A stretch of DNA of 64,000 nt, taken from positions 23,978,800 to 24,042,799 of the forward strand of contig OX457071.1 in assembly GCA_949752795.1 (NCBI GenBank). The letters run 5' to 3'. Both the position numbers and the translations under genes were made by a program. Below, piece by piece: positions 61,764-64,000 of the stretch; within the stretch, counting starts at the first letter, position 1, and each line of letters opens with the position of its first letter. The stretch is from Hyperoodon ampullatus. Its lineage: Eukaryota; Chordata; Mammalia; Artiodactyla; Ziphiidae. A model generated the notes under the pieces. That model was not told the DNA's origin. It saw only the letters and a program-made list of their open reading frames with translations, and did not search any database.

Positions 61764-62115
61764 CAGAATACATTATGAAACTATAGTAATTAAAACAGTA
61801 GGTTACAGGCATTAAAACAGACATACAAGCCAATGGAATAGAATTGAGAGCTCAGAAATAAAACCATGCATGTACAGTAAGCTAATATATGACAAGGGAA
61901 TGAAGAATACTCAATGGGGAATGGATAAATAAATGGTGTTGAGAAAACTGGCTATTCACATGCGCAAAAATTGTAACTATGTGAGGTGATGGAATACATT
62001 AACTTACTTTATTGTGGTAATCATAATATTTACGTGTGTCAAATCATCACACTATATACCTTAAACTTACACAATGCTATAGGTCTGTTATACCTCAATA
62101 AAGTTGGAAAAAATC
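61761..62115 (+). mobile_element. LINE-1 remnant with internal deletion
   Basis: The 5' part follows L1 ORF2 (actatagtaattaaaacagta, caatggaatagaattgagag, aaataaaaccatgcatgtac, aaatggtgttgagaaaactgg), then jumps to a 3' UTR-like end (actatataccttaaacttaca, ggtctgttatacctcaataaa, a short A run). The ORF2 C-terminal region, present in the copy at 32623-33739, is missing, so the copy is internally deleted. Confidence 0.75.
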
Positions 62116-62859
62116 CTTTTGCCCTCACAATTTTGCCAGCTTTTGGTTATATAACCAAAACTTACAGCATAGTCTTTCTATTTTTCTATTGTGGATATAT
62201 TGTTGTCAAGGTAGGATGATAAATATATATTATTTAATTATTTGTTAGTTTAAATTGTAAATTTAAGTAGTTAATATGCTATATTTTGACCTCTGTTTGG
62301 ACCCTTGACCCAGATAAAAGTATAGAGATATGTAAACATATCCTGAAGGATGTGCTTCTTACAACACATATAAAAGTGAGTATGCATTCGTCCTTTCCAG
62401 ACTTGTTTTTCCTCCTATATATCTTAGCTCATGATTCATCTAGTTGATTTGAGACTGAAACACTGGATTCATTTGAGTGATGAATTACATATCATACACT
62501 CTAACTGATTCAAAAACATTGCTCTGACAGTTTTCCCTACTTACTCTCCTATATTTTATTATTCACTTGATCACTCCCATCAGTATAAAAGCATGGTTTT
62601 CTTTTTCATATTTTACTGAAAAGAAGGATTTCTGTTGACTGCGCTTCCTTTTTAAACTTTAAAATTTTCATTACTTTGCTCCGCATTGCAATAAATCCTC
62701 TTGAAAGAGTCATTTATCTTTCTTGACACAAATTCTTCTCCTCCCGACACTTTTTAACCTTATCAACATTTAGTTGTCCTTGGTTTTTGTTTCTGTACTT
62801 CTTATTACTTTCAAATATAATATTAATTTCTATTATGTTGATTGTGTTTATCTTTAAAA
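62116..62859. other. AT-rich intergenic DNA, nothing recognised
   Basis: No gene or nameable repeat is visible. Confidence 0.5.
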
Positions 62860-62985
62860 TATAATTTCCATGATGTCAGGGATACTTTGCATCTCTTGTT
62901 CACTGATAGTCACCAAGGGTCTATGAAGTTGGCCATAAGGTAGGAACTCAATAGATATTTGCTGAAGGAATTGATGAAGGAATGC
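62860..62985 (+). mobile_element. LINE2/MIR-type 3' tail fragment
   Basis: The order ttccatgatgtcagggatact, tcttgttcactgatagt, ggtaggaactcaatagatatt, tgctgaaggaattgatgaagg corresponds to the 3' end of L2 elements (ccatgagggcaggga...tgttcact...aggcactcaataaatatt..gaatgaatga). Confidence 0.65.
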
Positions 62986-63120
62986 TTGATTATTACCTGT
63001 CCCTCAGCATCATCATGTAGTTAGCACTCTGTGTTTCATATTTCTTGATTTAGTACCCTGTACTGCCTTGGCAACTTTTATGTCAATCTACTATTACTCC
63101 AAATTAAAAAGTTTATTTTA

Positions 63121-63261
63121 AAAAAACTCCTTCTTTAAGGCTAAGCTGTAACGCTATTTTTCCAGGAAATTTTTCCTGGAAAAAAACTTCTTCTCTAAGG
63201 CTAAAACAAAACTCCTTCTCTAAGCCTAAGCTGTAACGCTATTTTTCCAGGAAATTTTTCC
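63121..63261. repeat. Local tandem duplication with embedded palindrome
   Basis: A roughly 50-bp unit (ctccttct..aaggctaagctgtaacgc..ttttccaggaaatttttcc) occurs at 63121-63177 and again, 85 bp downstream, at 63206-63261, nearly unchanged. A partial third copy (cttcttctctaaggctaa) lies between them from 63187. The first copy ends in tccaggaaatttttcctgga (63161-63180), an imperfect palindrome. Confidence 0.9.
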
Positions 63262-64000
63262 ATTTCCTGATCACAATTAAAAGTTCTTTTCTCTGTCTTC
63301 TAGGACATCTTGTTTATGTTCCTGGATCTTTGTAAATACTACTTAATGTTGAGGCTTTTCATCTCTTCACTTTACTATCTTCACCACATTTTACTATTTG
63401 GCAAATGAGGAAAAACTGGACTATTTTTAATATGGAAAGCAGGACTTGATTTTTATCTTAATAATAGAAATAGAATAAATATACTGTTTTTGGTATTATA
63501 TTGGCCTTGGAAATTTAGTAAAATTCTCTAATCCTAAATAGACATTCATGAGGCCAGTCTCGGTCAATTTTAAAAGTACAAAAGTCTGAAACATGAAAGC
63601 TTTTCAGGCATAAAATTTAATTTAATTTATTTTAATTTTAAAAAGATCCGTGGAGAGGCAAACTCACTTTGGGAAGCAGTAGGAATCTGACAAGACAAAC
63701 TCTTGGAGACCATCACCATGGGGTTTTCCTCAGTAGATTTGAGCTTAGCTCTCCTCTGGTTGTTTTAACCAGGCTTGGGCTGTTTTATCTTATCAATTTA
63801 TCTCTCTATATATATGAATAATAATAATTATTATGTTATTAATAAATTACAATCTGTCTCGAACATTTAAAATCCCAAATCATGTCCAAATCAGAAATTC
63901 TCCCACCCTCATCACAGTAGACTTATTGTAACTTGGGGAACTTGGACCTGGGAGAGAAATATAAACTGATCTTACCTCCTCTGTGTTCTCACTCCTTTGA
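63262..64000. other. Intergenic DNA, nothing recognised
   Basis: No gene or nameable repeat is visible. Short TTTAA and ATA-rich runs occur at 63618-63641 and 63805-63850. Confidence 0.5.

Overview
The window looks like a stretch of cetacean nuclear DNA (toothed whale or dolphin is most likely) from an AT-rich gene desert. The main clue is seven well-preserved copies of a tRNA-derived SINE of the CHR type, all with the same opening (ggcttccctggtggcgcag), an RNA polymerase III A-box/B-box-like head and a long A tail. Two older relatives are also present. CHR SINEs belong to whales, hippos and ruminants. I see no BovB LINE and none of the abundant ruminant-specific SINEs, so a whale is favoured over a ruminant. 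The CHR identification is from memory of the family; no database search was possible.

I find no host protein-coding gene, exon, tRNA, rRNA or CRISPR. The longer open frames are either SINE sequence read through with its A tail, LINE-1 ORF2 remnants, a remnant of an old LTR-element internal region, or short chance frames in AT-rich DNA.

Layout. 1-11 kb is mostly unique AT-rich DNA with one SINE (3.4 kb), a TA palindrome (3.7 kb), a large (TA)n(GA)n microsatellite (8.9 kb) and a perfect 13-bp hairpin (10.27 kb). 11-12.5 kb holds an old repeat split by a LINE-1 3' end, then a SINE with a 14-bp target-site duplication. 17.3-18.8 kb is degraded antisense LINE-1 carrying an older, longer SINE. 19.5-21.1 kb is a cluster of ancient repeats, including a MIR nested in another element. 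25.0-25.8 kb is LINE-1 debris with a young SINE inside. 28.9-29.9 kb holds two consecutive LINE-1 3' ends. 31.7-34.1 kb holds the best-preserved LINE-1 (C-terminal ORF2 plus 3' UTR), whose 5' part lies inverted about 500 bp upstream; a SINE sits in the gap. 36.6-40.2 kb carries two related LTRs with a MIR between them. 49.0-49.5, 53.8-54.4 and 55.4-55.9 kb hold further ancient repeats, the last a MaLR-type internal fragment. SINEs on the minus strand lie at 44.3, 51.2 and 58.6 kb. A LINE-1 remnant at 61.8 kb and a local tandem duplication at 63.1 kb close the window.

There is therefore no gene network to describe. The content of interest is the history of insertions: the nesting order, target-site duplications and one rearranged LINE-1. 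Family names of old repeats were assigned by recognition only and carry matching confidence values.
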